NCBI GenBank assembly: GCA_023442755.1
Contig: JAEZXS010000100.1
Location: 1-34,333, forward strand
Length of the DNA stretch: 34,333 nt
Origin: Pseudomonadota bacterium
GTDB taxonomy: Bacteria; Desulfobacterota; Syntrophobacteria; Syntrophobacterales; Syntrophobacteraceae
Direction: 5' to 3'
This document shows, one piece after another, positions 1 to 7,705 of this stretch. A program made the position numbers and the translations under genes. The number at the start of each line of letters is the position of its first letter. Within the stretch, counting starts at the first letter, position 1. The notes beneath the pieces are model-generated. The model made no database searches. It worked only from the letters and a program-made list of their open reading frames with translations, and was not told the origin of the DNA.

Positions 1-254
1 GGATATCCGCTCATCATGACGGTAGCACAGGACAGCTTCAGGTGTTTTATCTGCATCAGAAGATCCATACCGGACCCCCCTTCGAGAATGACGTCCAGCA
101 GAATGAGATCGAACTGTCCGGTTGCAAGGTGTGATGAAGCTTCGGAATAGCTGCAGGCTGTGGTCACCTGGTAGCCTTCCTCGGAGAGAAAAGTCTCGAA
201 TGTGAAGCGGATGCTCTCCTCATCATCTACTACAAGAATACGTTTCCCTGTCAT
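1..254 (-). CDS. Response regulator, receiver domain (partial, C-terminus outside window)
   Basis: Only the first 84 residues are inside the window, and all belong to a CheY-like receiver domain. The N-terminus MTGKRILVVDDEESIRFTF carries the acidic pair (DD). The strand segment FDLILLDVIL contains the predicted phospho-acceptor Asp, and the segment before the edge (VMMSGYP) is the conserved Ser/Thr switch region. The ATG at 254 follows a GAGG ribosome site by five bases. The gene lies 104 bases downstream of an NtrC-type regulator on the same strand and resembles that protein's receiver, so it may be the next gene of the same operon. What follows the receiver (AAA+, HTH, kinase or nothing) cannot be seen, so its output is unknown. 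Confidence 0.85.
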   Translation of the reverse strand, partial: MTGKRILVVDDEESIRFTFETFLSEEGYQVTTACSYSEASSHLATGQFDLILLDVILEGGSGMDLLMQIKHLKLSCATVMMSGY

Positions 255-358
255 GTTGACCTCATCGTCCCGCGGCTTGGATTCGAAACAGAGTCCGAAA
301 ATATGGAAACCCGAATCAAATTCCATGCCGACGAGAACGATGAGCTTCACGGATGCCT

Positions 359-2056
359 TTACAGAGGTTTACCCGGGACGGATTGTCGAAGTTTTCGATA
401 GAGCGTTTTCCGGTCTATACCAAGCATGCGTGCGGCCCTGGCTTTATTGCCTCCCGTTTTGCTCAGCGTCTCCAGGATCAGGCGGCTTTCCGCCCCGGTG
501 TCGCCGCATGTCGTCGCGTAGCGCCCCCTGGCGAAAGAGGCCAGCTCGGGGGGGAGGTAGTCCAGGGTTATGACGCTGTCCCGGCAAAGAACGAACGCAT
601 GTTCGATGGCGTGTTCCAGTTCGCGGACGTTTCCTGGCCAGTCATACTCGCGCAGCCCCCGCAGCACGTTGTCGGAGACATTCTCGATCCCCTTTCCGAA
701 CTGCCTGTTGAACTTTTCGATAAAATGCCGGACGAGGAGTGGGATATCTTCCCGCCTTTCCCTCAGCGGGGGAATCATTATCTCGACCACTTTGAGACGA
801 AAGTAGAGGTCCTGCCGAAAATGTCCGGCGCCGACCAGTTCCTGCAAATCTTTGTTGGTGGCCGCGACGATCCTGACGTCGAGTTTGATGGGCCGGGGAT
901 CGCCGATCCTTTCGATTTCTTTTTCCTGGAGGACCCGGAGCAGTCCGAGCTGAATCTTCGGCGAAACGTCCCCGATTTCGTCCAGGAATATCGTCCCGCC
1001 GTGGGCGCGCTGAAACCGTCCCGTGTAGTCCTGGTAAGCGCCTGTAAAGGAACCCTTCACATGCCCGAAGAGTTCGCTTTCGAGCAGCGATTCCGCGAGG
1101 GCTGAGCAGTTTACGCGAATGAAAGGCCGGTTGCTCCCGGGGCTTCCCGCATGAAGGGCTTCTGCGACCAGTTCCTTTCCCGTTCCACTCTCACCACGGA
1201 TGAGCACCGTGGTCTGCGTTCCGGCAAGGGCCTCGATATACCCGTAGACTTTTTGCATCCCAGGGCTGCTGCCTATGATCTTTTGGAATCGCTGAAGATC
1301 GTGTAACCGGGTCTCCAGTTCAACCAGGCGTGTCTCGTCGCGGCACACCATGACCGCTCCCCGGAACCGTCCCGTTCGCTCGCGCAGCGGATAACATGCG
1401 ATGCTGAGGACATAGCGCGGCCCGCCGGCGCGCTGGCATTCAATCCTGGCGCGCTCGGAGGGCTTTTTGCCTTCCAGGGTCTCCTCGAGGATTTCCAGGC
1501 ACTGGCCCGTGCAGCCTCCAGCAGCCTGCCTGAAGCTCTCACCCACAATGCCGGGGGAGAAACCGCAGATATGCATTGCCGCGTCATTGACCTCGGTCAC
1601 GACAAGCTCCGGGTTCACCGCAATAATCGGGTCTCTGACGCTTCGGAAAATGGCGTCGAGATTGGAACGGTATCTTTCCTTCTCGCTCTCGAGCACCTGG
1701 TGCCGGAGAGCCAGTTCCGCGGACCGGAGCACCTTTTCCTGGGTCACCGGCTTGGTCATGTAATCGAAAGCTCCCAGGCGCACCGCTTCGGAGGCCGTTT
1801 CGATTTCGGGATAGCCGGTTATCAGGATAAATTGAACAGTACTGTTCCGCGATCGCAAGTACTTCAGTATGTCGATCCCGTTGCCCTCGCCCAGGACGAT
1901 GTCGGCAAAAACGATTTCAAACTCGGCCTCGTCGAGGGCCGCCAGCGCCTCGCGGCAGTCCGGGACGGCGCGGACCTCGTGCCCGGCCTCTTCGAGGAAG
2001 CTGGACAGCGTGAATCTGATGCTTTCCTCGTCATCGACGATCAGAATTCTTGCCAA
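359..2056 (-). CDS. Sigma-54-dependent response regulator, NtrC family, with internal PAS domain
   Basis: The 565-residue protein has a receiver domain (about 1-120; D8/D9 and phospho-acceptor D52 in FADIVL), a PAS domain (about 130-245), a sigma-54 AAA+ domain (about 255-490) and a C-terminal Fis-type HTH (about 525-560, ending GIDRKTLYRKL). Walker A is GESGTGKE (288-295) and Walker B is GGTIFLDEIGD (353-363). The sigma-54 contact loop reads GSFTGA (335-340) instead of the usual GAFTGA. The start is a TTG with GGGGGAG upstream; it overlaps the end of the histidine kinase gene by 26 bases, so the two are almost certainly a translationally coupled cognate pair. It should activate sigma-54 promoters after phosphorylation. 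The internal PAS contains CTGQC, which could bind a metal or sense redox state (inference). Target genes are not visible; the nearby spy-like gene is a candidate. Confidence 0.93.
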   Translation of the reverse strand: MARILIVDDEESIRFTLSSFLEEAGHEVRAVPDCREALAALDEAEFEIVFADIVLGEGNGIDILKYLRSRNSTVQFILITGYPEIETASEAVRLGAFDYMTKPVTQEKVLRSAELALRHQVLESEKERYRSNLDAIFRSVRDPIIAVNPELVVTEVNDAAMHICGFSPGIVGESFRQAAGGCTGQCLEILEETLEGKKPSERARIECQRAGGPRYVLSIACYPLRERTGRFRGAVMVCRDETRLVELETRLHDLQRFQKIIGSSPGMQKVYGYIEALAGTQTTVLIRGESGTGKELVAEALHAGSPGSNRPFIRVNCSALAESLLESELFGHVKGSFTGAYQDYTGRFQRAHGGTIFLDEIGDVSPKIQLGLLRVLQEKEIERIGDPRPIKLDVRIVAATNKDLQELVGAGHFRQDLYFRLKVVEIMIPPLRERREDIPLLVRHFIEKFNRQFGKGIENVSDNVLRGLREYDWPGNVRELEHAIEHAFVLCRDSVITLDYLPPELASFARGRYATTCGDTGAESRLILETLSKTGGNKARAARMLGIDRKTLYRKLRQSVPGKPL

Positions 2057-4274
2057 TCGATTTCTCCCCCACGGGCAGTTCTATGCTCACCCGGGTGTAT
2101 TCCCCTTCCACACTTTCAATGAGAAGAAAACCTTTGTGGTCCTCGATGATCTCCCGGCATATGCTCAACCCCAGCCCCGTCCCCTCGCCACTCGGCTTGG
2201 TCGAGAAAAAAGGCTCGGTAACCACGTTTAGATTGCCCGCCGGAATGCCGATTCCACCATCCAGGAAGCTGAGCCGCACCAGGCGCTCGCCACCCTTCCT
2301 GATCTCCTCGCCGGTGATTTCGATTGTTTTGGCCTGGGCATATCCCGGGTACTTTTGATTCAGGGCATAGTGTGCGTTATTGATGATGTTCAGCACCACC
2401 TGCTGGATTTGTTGTGAATTGACAATAACGGGAGGCAGCGCTTCCGGTATTCCGCTGGTTACGCGGATATTGTCCTTCTTGAGTTTTACCTTGGCGAGCA
2501 CGAGTGATTCCGCAACGAGTGTCCGGACATCGGAAAAGGTCCTTTCGTTCTGATTCTGTCGTGCGAATGACAAAAGGCTGCGAACGATGGTCGCGATCCT
2601 TTCACTCTCCTTGAGAATCCTCTGCCCCAACTCTCCGCCTGATTCGATATCCTTGCTCCGGTTTATAAGAATTTGTGCGCAGTTCATGATTCCGTTTACC
2701 GGGTTGTTGATTTCATGGGCGACCCCGGCCGCAAGCTCCCCTATGGACGCCAGGTGACGGGCCTGCATCGCCTTTGCCTGCAGGCTGACTTTTTCGGTCA
2801 CATCCGTCATTGCCAGGAGCACGCGGCGTACCACCCCGGAGTCCAGAATCGGGAAAGCGCGCATCTCTATATGGCGGCCCTGCATTATCGCCATTTTCGT
2901 CTCCGGTCTTTTCGTCCTGAGCGTCTTCGGCGCCGGGCATTGCCCGCAAAGCACACGGTCCCGGACAGCCCCGTAACAATGCCGGTCATCGGAAAAAGAC
3001 AAGTCGTGCAGGCAGGCGACCCCGGCCGCGTTGTTGGCCCAGAGCACTTTCAGGTCGGAGGAGAGCAGGAGGAGACTGTCCGTCATTGCATTGAGCAAAG
3101 CATCGAAATCGAGCGAGAGTCTTTTGTAATTCTGCTCGCTTTCCCTGAGGCTCCGTTCGGCCAGCCTCCTTTCCGAAATATCCCTGGCAACACAGATGAG
3201 GGTCGGCAGCGAGTTGTAAAAGAACATGTGGCCGCTGAATTCCACCGGAATCCGTTCGCCGTCCTTTCGGATCAACGTCCTCTCGAAAAGCCTGTTGTGG
3301 TCCGTAATGAACTTCCGAAAGTTCTCACGCACCTCATCGTGCTCCTCAGGTGCAGTGATGTCATATGGAGAGAGGCCCACCAGTTCCTCCGGACTGTAGC
3401 CAAGCAGCCTCCCGGCCACGCTGTTGGCCTCTATGAAGCGGTCGAACTCGCCTTCAGGGCTCAGGATCGACAGGAAAATGGCATCATGCACCTCGTTGAA
3501 GAGGAGCCTGTATTTCTCCTCATTGTCCCTGACCGATTCCTGCGCGCGCATGAACTCGGTTACGTCCCGGAATATCTCAAGTTTGGATACGGACCCATCG
3601 GATTTCCGGAACGGGGTATCGAAAAGATCGTATATCTTGTTGTTTTTTGGCGAGGTCCAGGTCCAGCGCACCGATTTCCCCGCCAGGACCTCCCTGTTCA
3701 GGCACCAGGGGCACGGCTCACTCCGGTCATGAAAATATTCGAAACATTTCCGGCCGGTCACCGCCCCGAACTCCCTTTCGATTACCGGATTCACATACTC
3801 GATATCGTGCCGGGGACTGACTATGTAGACCCCGTCCTCCATCGATTCCAGGATGCTCATCAGCCGGTCCCGCTCCATCTTCAGCTTCTTTTCGGTTTTC
3901 ATCCGCATCTCGGTTTCGGCCTGCACCGCCCGGAACAATGCTCCGATGTGCCGAAGCGCGAAGAATGCAATCGATGAGGCAAGGATGCTGGACATGATGA
4001 GGGTCGTTCCGTCGTTGAAGTCCCAAAGGGGATCGGTAGGAAAGAGGAAATGGATGGCAGCCTGTATGCAAAAGGTGCCCGCCACCATCATCAGCAGGAA
4101 GACAAGTATCAGCAGAAAGAAATCCAGCCTGCCCGGGGTAGGTCTCCGGGCCGAAAGGAGCCTGTCCAGCATGGCTGCGCCGAGACTGCCGGGAAAATTA
4201 TGCTCGAGCGATTCAGAGTCCCTGTCCAACGATCCCTTCCTGATTTCTTTTGTCTGGCGCATCGATTCATCCAC
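2031..4274 (-). CDS. Membrane-bound PAS sensor histidine kinase
   Basis: This 747-residue kinase has two hydrophobic segments near the N-terminus (about 51-78 and 91-113) with only a short loop between them, so sensing is probably cytoplasmic or within the membrane. Three PAS domains follow (about 135-240, 250-370 and 385-495). The dimerisation/phosphoacceptor helix contains H520 in GVAHEINNPVNG, a signature of NtrB/HPK4-type kinases. The ATP-binding domain carries NIINNAHYAL (N box), DGGIGIP (G1) and GEGTGLGLSI (G2). PAS1 contains CPWC (about 188-191) and PAS3 contains CGQC (about 443-446). The stop overlaps the downstream sigma-54 regulator, its likely partner. The ATG at 4274 has only a weak upstream GGTGG, so the exact start is less certain than the rest. 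Confidence 0.93.
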   Translation of the reverse strand: MDESMRQTKEIRKGSLDRDSESLEHNFPGSLGAAMLDRLLSARRPTPGRLDFFLLILVFLLMMVAGTFCIQAAIHFLFPTDPLWDFNDGTTLIMSSILASSIAFFALRHIGALFRAVQAETEMRMKTEKKLKMERDRLMSILESMEDGVYIVSPRHDIEYVNPVIEREFGAVTGRKCFEYFHDRSEPCPWCLNREVLAGKSVRWTWTSPKNNKIYDLFDTPFRKSDGSVSKLEIFRDVTEFMRAQESVRDNEEKYRLLFNEVHDAIFLSILSPEGEFDRFIEANSVAGRLLGYSPEELVGLSPYDITAPEEHDEVRENFRKFITDHNRLFERTLIRKDGERIPVEFSGHMFFYNSLPTLICVARDISERRLAERSLRESEQNYKRLSLDFDALLNAMTDSLLLLSSDLKVLWANNAAGVACLHDLSFSDDRHCYGAVRDRVLCGQCPAPKTLRTKRPETKMAIMQGRHIEMRAFPILDSGVVRRVLLAMTDVTEKVSLQAKAMQARHLASIGELAAGVAHEINNPVNGIMNCAQILINRSKDIESGGELGQRILKESERIATIVRSLLSFARQNQNERTFSDVRTLVAESLVLAKVKLKKDNIRVTSGIPEALPPVIVNSQQIQQVVLNIINNAHYALNQKYPGYAQAKTIEITGEEIRKGGERLVRLSFLDGGIGIPAGNLNVVTEPFFSTKPSGEGTGLGLSICREIIEDHKGFLLIESVEGEYTRVSIELPVGEKSIGKNSDRR

Positions 4275-4540
4275 CGGTCGGAATAAGCTCAGAATTTCGG
4301 GGGTGGAATTAAAGTAGTCGAAATATGTAATTACGGGAGGAAAGGAACCCAGTGGTCAGGCAGCCGGGATGGTACGCAGAAGGGCCGGCCCCGGGGTGGG
4401 AGCCGGCCGGCTTGGCTTACAGGGGAAAGGGGAAAGGAACCGGCCGCGGCAGGTCCAGGGGAGGTATTTATTGAACCCTGCCTGCGGCCCGAATGGGTGG
4501 AGCTATGTGAAAGCTCCGGCTGCTGCAAGCCGGAACCGGT
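4275..4540. other. Intergenic region between spy-like gene and kinase
   Basis: These 266 bases contain no credible gene. They hold the probable spy terminator hairpin at 4515-4534 and a second GC-rich inverted repeat (GGCCGGC at 4383-4389 with GCCGGCC at 4402-4408). The stretch just before the kinase start (4290-4350) is AT-richer and is where a kinase promoter would lie, but I could not identify convincing sigma-70 or sigma-54 boxes. Confidence 0.5.
4515..4534 (-). terminator. Hairpin just after spy-like gene
   Basis: A perfect 7-base stem (TCCGGCT / AGCCGGA) with a 6-base loop begins six bases past the stop codon. The T run on the minus strand is short and interrupted, so termination may be weak or partial, leaving read-through into the kinase genes possible. 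Confidence 0.45.
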
Positions 4541-5089
4541 TTACTGCATCTTTGCCTTTTTGCCCTCTTTCTTGCCTTCCATCCACTTCTGGTGCATCTG
4601 CTCCGCCTTGTCACGCTGTTCCGGCGTCAACACTGCGAAGATTCTCGATTTCATGCGTTCCCTGGCAACGATCAGGTCGGTCATCGTATTGGCCTGCTTG
4701 CTCGCCGCGGCACGGACCTTCTGTTCGTCGAACGCGCCGCCCTTCGTCAGGTCCCGCAGTTCCTTCCGCTGTTCTTTGAGGCTCTGCGCGAGAGGCTTTA
4801 TCTTTTCACGTTCTTCGGTCATGATCTGCTTTACCTGGGTTTTTTGTTCGGCCGTCAGGTTGAGCTTTTTCAGGAACTGGCCGAAGTGCTTTTTGTGATG
4901 CATCTGTTTTCCGCACATCCCATGGTGCTGGTCAGCGGGAAAATCGTCGCCTGCCTGTCCGGCCGAGGCGACCGCCGGAGTATTCGGCTGCGCGCCTATT
5001 GCCGGCGAGTTGACGAAAAGCCATGACAGGATCATCCAGCCTACGGCAAACAAAGTAATGTGAAAAGCAGTGACAACGAACTTTTTCAT
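4541..5089 (-). CDS. Spy/CpxP/ZraP-family periplasmic chaperone-like protein
   Basis: The protein has 182 residues from the ATG at 5089, chosen because GGGAGGG lies five bases upstream and the next residues (MKKF) open a signal peptide. The hydrophobic segment spans about 5-33 and ends SPAIGAQ, so the protein is exported or anchored by an uncleaved signal. Two LTxxQ motifs mark the Spy/CpxP family: LTAEQ (78-82) and LTPEQ (154-158). Between signal and first motif lies a His/Cys cluster (HHGMCG and HHKKH, about 55-68) like a metal-binding site, which is closer to ZraP than to Spy. The remainder is charged and helical, with a Lys-rich C-terminus. Family members are dimeric ATP-independent chaperones or metal-responsive modulators of envelope stress. 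It lies upstream of a sensor kinase/NtrC pair on the same strand and is divergent from an efflux operon. Whether it is Spy-like or ZraP-like in function is inference. Confidence 0.85.
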   Translation of the reverse strand: MKKFVVTAFHITLFAVGWMILSWLFVNSPAIGAQPNTPAVASAGQAGDDFPADQHHGMCGKQMHHKKHFGQFLKKLNLTAEQKTQVKQIMTEEREKIKPLAQSLKEQRKELRDLTKGGAFDEQKVRAAASKQANTMTDLIVARERMKSRIFAVLTPEQRDKAEQMHQKWMEGKKEGKKAKMQ

Positions 5090-5189
5090 CGAACCCTCCC
5101 GTTGTTTGGCATTGTGAGTCGCTGAGCCATCTCGATACCGTTTGTGCCCGGCGCCGTGAATCTTGCGGTCACCACGCCGCTTGAGGACA

Positions 5190-5219
5190 ATCATACGCGA
5201 ACTGCGTCGGGAGCGTCAG
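5190..5219 (-). promoter_or_regulatory. Putative sigma-70 promoter of spy-like gene
   Basis: On the minus strand CTGACG (5219-5214, 4/6 match to the -35) is separated by 18 bases from TATGAT (5195-5190, 5/6 match to the -10). Transcription would begin near 5183, leaving a leader of about 95 bases. The -35 element touches the first GTTAA direct-repeat box, the usual place for a class II activator site. Confidence 0.45.
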
Positions 5220-5282
5220 TTAAGATTGGTTAAAGTTCTTAAAGAATTGTAAAGACGCGCCTTAGATTTAACATTTCTTAAC
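5219..5282. promoter_or_regulatory. Two divergent GTTAA-N5-GTTAA boxes (OmpR-family-like operator)
   Basis: The plus strand reads GTTAA-GATTG-GTTAA at 5219-5233, and the minus strand reads GTTAA-GAAAT-GTTAA at 5282-5268. Both are exact pentamer direct repeats with 5-base spacers, one helical turn apart. A further half site, GTTAA, lies at 5305-5309. This geometry matches known sites of winged-helix response regulators (PhoP: GTTTA-N5-GTTTA; CpxR: GTAAA-N5-GTAAA). One box abuts the spy-like promoter; the other lies upstream of the efflux operon. NtrC-type regulators normally bind inverted repeats instead, so the adjacent two-component pair is not the obvious ligand. Confidence 0.5.
5247..5274 (+). 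promoter_or_regulatory. Candidate sigma-70 promoter of the efflux operon
   Basis: TTGTAA (5247-5252) and TAACAT (5269-5274) are spaced by 16 bases, each matching the consensus at about four of six positions. It lies about 200 bases before the first efflux gene, between and overlapping the GTTAA boxes. The remaining 5275-5474 shows no further gene. This is a weak match. Confidence 0.25.
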
Positions 5283-5474
5283 AACCAACCGGCAGCGGAC
5301 TTCTGTTAAGATTCATAGATTCCCGACCGGCCGTGAACCGGTCATCCTTCAAGACCGGAAGAAAGGTGTATTCGTCAGGGTATCCAAAGTATTTTCGAGA
5401 GGTTATACTTGCGCCGACTCGGGGCCGGCGCCTCGGGGGCGTTGAATCTCATAAAACCGGGCATTTGGAAACAG

Positions 5475-7607
5475 ATGGAACTTATAGAACTCGAGGATAT
5501 TCAAAAAACCTATCACATGGGCGAGATCGAAGTGCCGGTGCTTCGCGGCATTTCTCTTCGGATTTCCCGGGGCGAATTCGTGGCCCTGGTGGGCACGTCG
5601 GGCTCGGGAAAAACCACCCTTATGAATATCCTGGGCTGCCTTGACAGGCCCAGTTCCGGTCACTATTGGCTGAATGGACAGGACATCGGAGCACTTTCCG
5701 GCGATGAGCGGGCGCTGGTGCGAAACCGCGAGATCGGGTTCGTATTCCAGACCTTCAATTTGCTCCCCCGGACGAGTGCGATTGAAAACGTCATGATGCC
5801 GCTCACCTACAATGCAGAATCCGTTTCGGGCCGAGATTCCCGGAAAAGAGCGAAAGAGCTTCTCAAAAACCTGGGCCTGGGTGAGCACATCTCCAACGAA
5901 CCTTCCCAGCTTTCAGGAGGACAGCAGCAGCGGGTGGCGATTGCCCGGGCGTTGATCAACCGCCCGTCGATCTTGTTTGCCGACGAACCCACCGGCAATC
6001 TCGATTCGCACACCAGCGAAGAGGTTCTGCACATTTTTCAGAAGCTCAACGAGGAGAGCGGCACCACGATAATTCTCGTGACCCACGACCCGCACGTGGC
6101 CAACTTCGCCAAGCGGGTGGTTCGGGTTTCGGACGGCGTGATACGGGAAGAAAAAGCGCCCGTTCAAAAGCACGCTAGCGAATGTTTATCTTCCCGCATC
6201 GCCGAAGACAGGAGATTCCGGACATCCCGCTCCCATCCCGGCCGGATGTTCAAAACTGCCCTGAACGGGCTCCGGCGCAACGTTATGCGGGCCGCCCTGA
6301 CCGCCCTGGGAATCGTCATCGGCGTGGGCGCAGTCATCGCCATGATGGAGATCGGCCATGGCTCTTCGACCGCCATTCAGAAGACGATAACCAGCATGGG
6401 GGCGAACAACCTGGTGGTTTTGCCCGGAACGGCATCGAGCGGAGGGGTGAATTTCGGAGCCGGAAGCGCCATGAACCTCACGCCCCAGGACAGCGAAGCC
6501 ATTGCGGCCGAGTGCCCTTCCGTCCGGGCTTCAGCGCCGATAGTCCGCGCCCGCGCGCAGCTGATTTACGGAAATCGCAACTGGGTACCGTCCTACATCT
6601 ATGGTGTAACCCCGGAATTTCTGGATGTTCGCGAATGGGACCTCGCGGACGGAGAATCGTTTCTTGCCCGTGATGTTCGGAATGCAGGCAAGATCTGTAT
6701 CGTGGGTCAGCGGCTGGTGCGTGAGCTTTTTCAGGGAGAGAGCCCCCTGGGCAAAGAGATTCGGGTTCAGAACGTTTCGCTCAAGGTGGTCGGCGTGCTT
6801 TCGAGCAAGGGCGCCAACATGATGGGCATGGACCAGGACGACATCCTCCTCGCGCCCTGGACGACGATCAAATATCGCGTGACCGGTTCTTCGGTAGCGA
6901 ACGTAAATCAGAGCGCATCGGCCCAGACGTCCGCCGGGACGACGCAGGTCAACACGCTCAACCAGGTTTACCCCGGCACGCAGACAGGCCTGTACCCGCA
7001 GCAGTCCACCGTCCAGTTGGCGGACAACCCGCTCCCGGTCCGGTTTGCGAATGTAGACCAGATAATCTCGGCTGCGAGGTCGCCCGAAGATACGGCCCGA
7101 GCCATAGACGAGATAACGCAGCTTCTCAGGCAGCGCCACAGGATTCGCCCGGACAGCGCGAACGACTTCAATATACGGGACATGACAGAGATTACGAAAA
7201 CCCTGTCCTCGACGGCCACGATGATGACCAATCTGCTCCTTTCCGTAGCGCTGATATCCCTGGTCGTCGGAGGTGTCGGAATAATGAACATCATGCTGGT
7301 TTCGGTCACCGAGCGCACCCGCGAAATCGGGCTCCGGATGGCCGTCGGCGCGCGGGGCGGGATCGTCCTGCAGCAGTTTTTGATCGAATCGGTTGTCTTA
7401 TGCATCCTGGGAGGCATGGCCGGCATCCTCCTGGGGCAGGGAATTGCCTTCCTGGTATCCCTGTTCCTGAAGTGGCCCACCGAGTTGTCGGTGGAGGCGA
7501 TTCTGGCCGCAATTGCCGTTTCCACAACGGTCGGGGTCGTATTCGGGTACTACCCGGCCTGGAAAGCATCCAGGCTGGACCCCATAAACGCCCTGCGATA
7601 CGAATAA
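5475..7607 (+). CDS. macB: MacB-type ABC exporter (ATPase fused to permease)
   Basis: The 710-residue protein has an N-terminal ABC ATPase: Walker A GTSGSGKTT (40-48), signature LSGGQQQRVAIARAL (146-160), Walker B ILFADEP (166-172). A four-helix MacB/FtsX permease follows, with TM1 about 272-292, a large periplasmic domain, then TM2-TM4 at about 583-608, 636-666 and 676-696. It ends in the family-typical DPINALRYE. MacB proteins are mechanotransducing exporters that drive substrates from the periplasm through an adaptor and an outer-membrane channel. The periplasmic domain contains a low-complexity Gln/Ser/Thr-rich stretch (around 474-512), and the protein is about 60 residues longer than E. 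coli MacB (about 650). The ATG at 5475 is preferred over one 66 bases upstream because the ABC fold begins directly after it; its ribosome site is weak (GGAA). No MacA-type adaptor gene of its own is present; the adaptor 98 bases downstream is RND-type. Confidence 0.92.
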   Translation: MELIELEDIQKTYHMGEIEVPVLRGISLRISRGEFVALVGTSGSGKTTLMNILGCLDRPSSGHYWLNGQDIGALSGDERALVRNREIGFVFQTFNLLPRTSAIENVMMPLTYNAESVSGRDSRKRAKELLKNLGLGEHISNEPSQLSGGQQQRVAIARALINRPSILFADEPTGNLDSHTSEEVLHIFQKLNEESGTTIILVTHDPHVANFAKRVVRVSDGVIREEKAPVQKHASECLSSRIAEDRRFRTSRSHPGRMFKTALNGLRRNVMRAALTALGIVIGVGAVIAMMEIGHGSSTAIQKTITSMGANNLVVLPGTASSGGVNFGAGSAMNLTPQDSEAIAAECPSVRASAPIVRARAQLIYGNRNWVPSYIYGVTPEFLDVREWDLADGESFLARDVRNAGKICIVGQRLVRELFQGESPLGKEIRVQNVSLKVVGVLSSKGANMMGMDQDDILLAPWTTIKYRVTGSSVANVNQSASAQTSAGTTQVNTLNQVYPGTQTGLYPQQSTVQLADNPLPVRFANVDQIISAARSPEDTARAIDEITQLLRQRHRIRPDSANDFNIRDMTEITKTLSSTATMMTNLLLSVALISLVVGGVGIMNIMLVSVTERTREIGLRMAVGARGGIVLQQFLIESVVLCILGGMAGILLGQGIAFLVSLFLKWPTELSVEAILAAIAVSTTVGVVFGYYPAWKASRLDPINALRYE

Positions 7608-7705
7608 GCGGGAAGGCGTGGGGCCCGGATCAGGCAAGCCTGCGCCTTACGGTTTGATGTGTGGCACTGCCGTGTGTCGCCCAACCTGATTTCAAGTGAG
7701 ACGAT

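Noticed and set aside
2673..3977. Long plus-strand open frame opposite the histidine kinase
   Set aside because: It is antisense to clear kinase/PAS motifs, has no recognisable domain or ribosome site, and is explained by GC-rich codon bias.
5090..5190. Sigma-54 promoter upstream of the spy-like gene
   Set aside because: Several GG and GC pairs exist on the minus strand, but none has the required 10-base spacing with TGGC/TTGC context.
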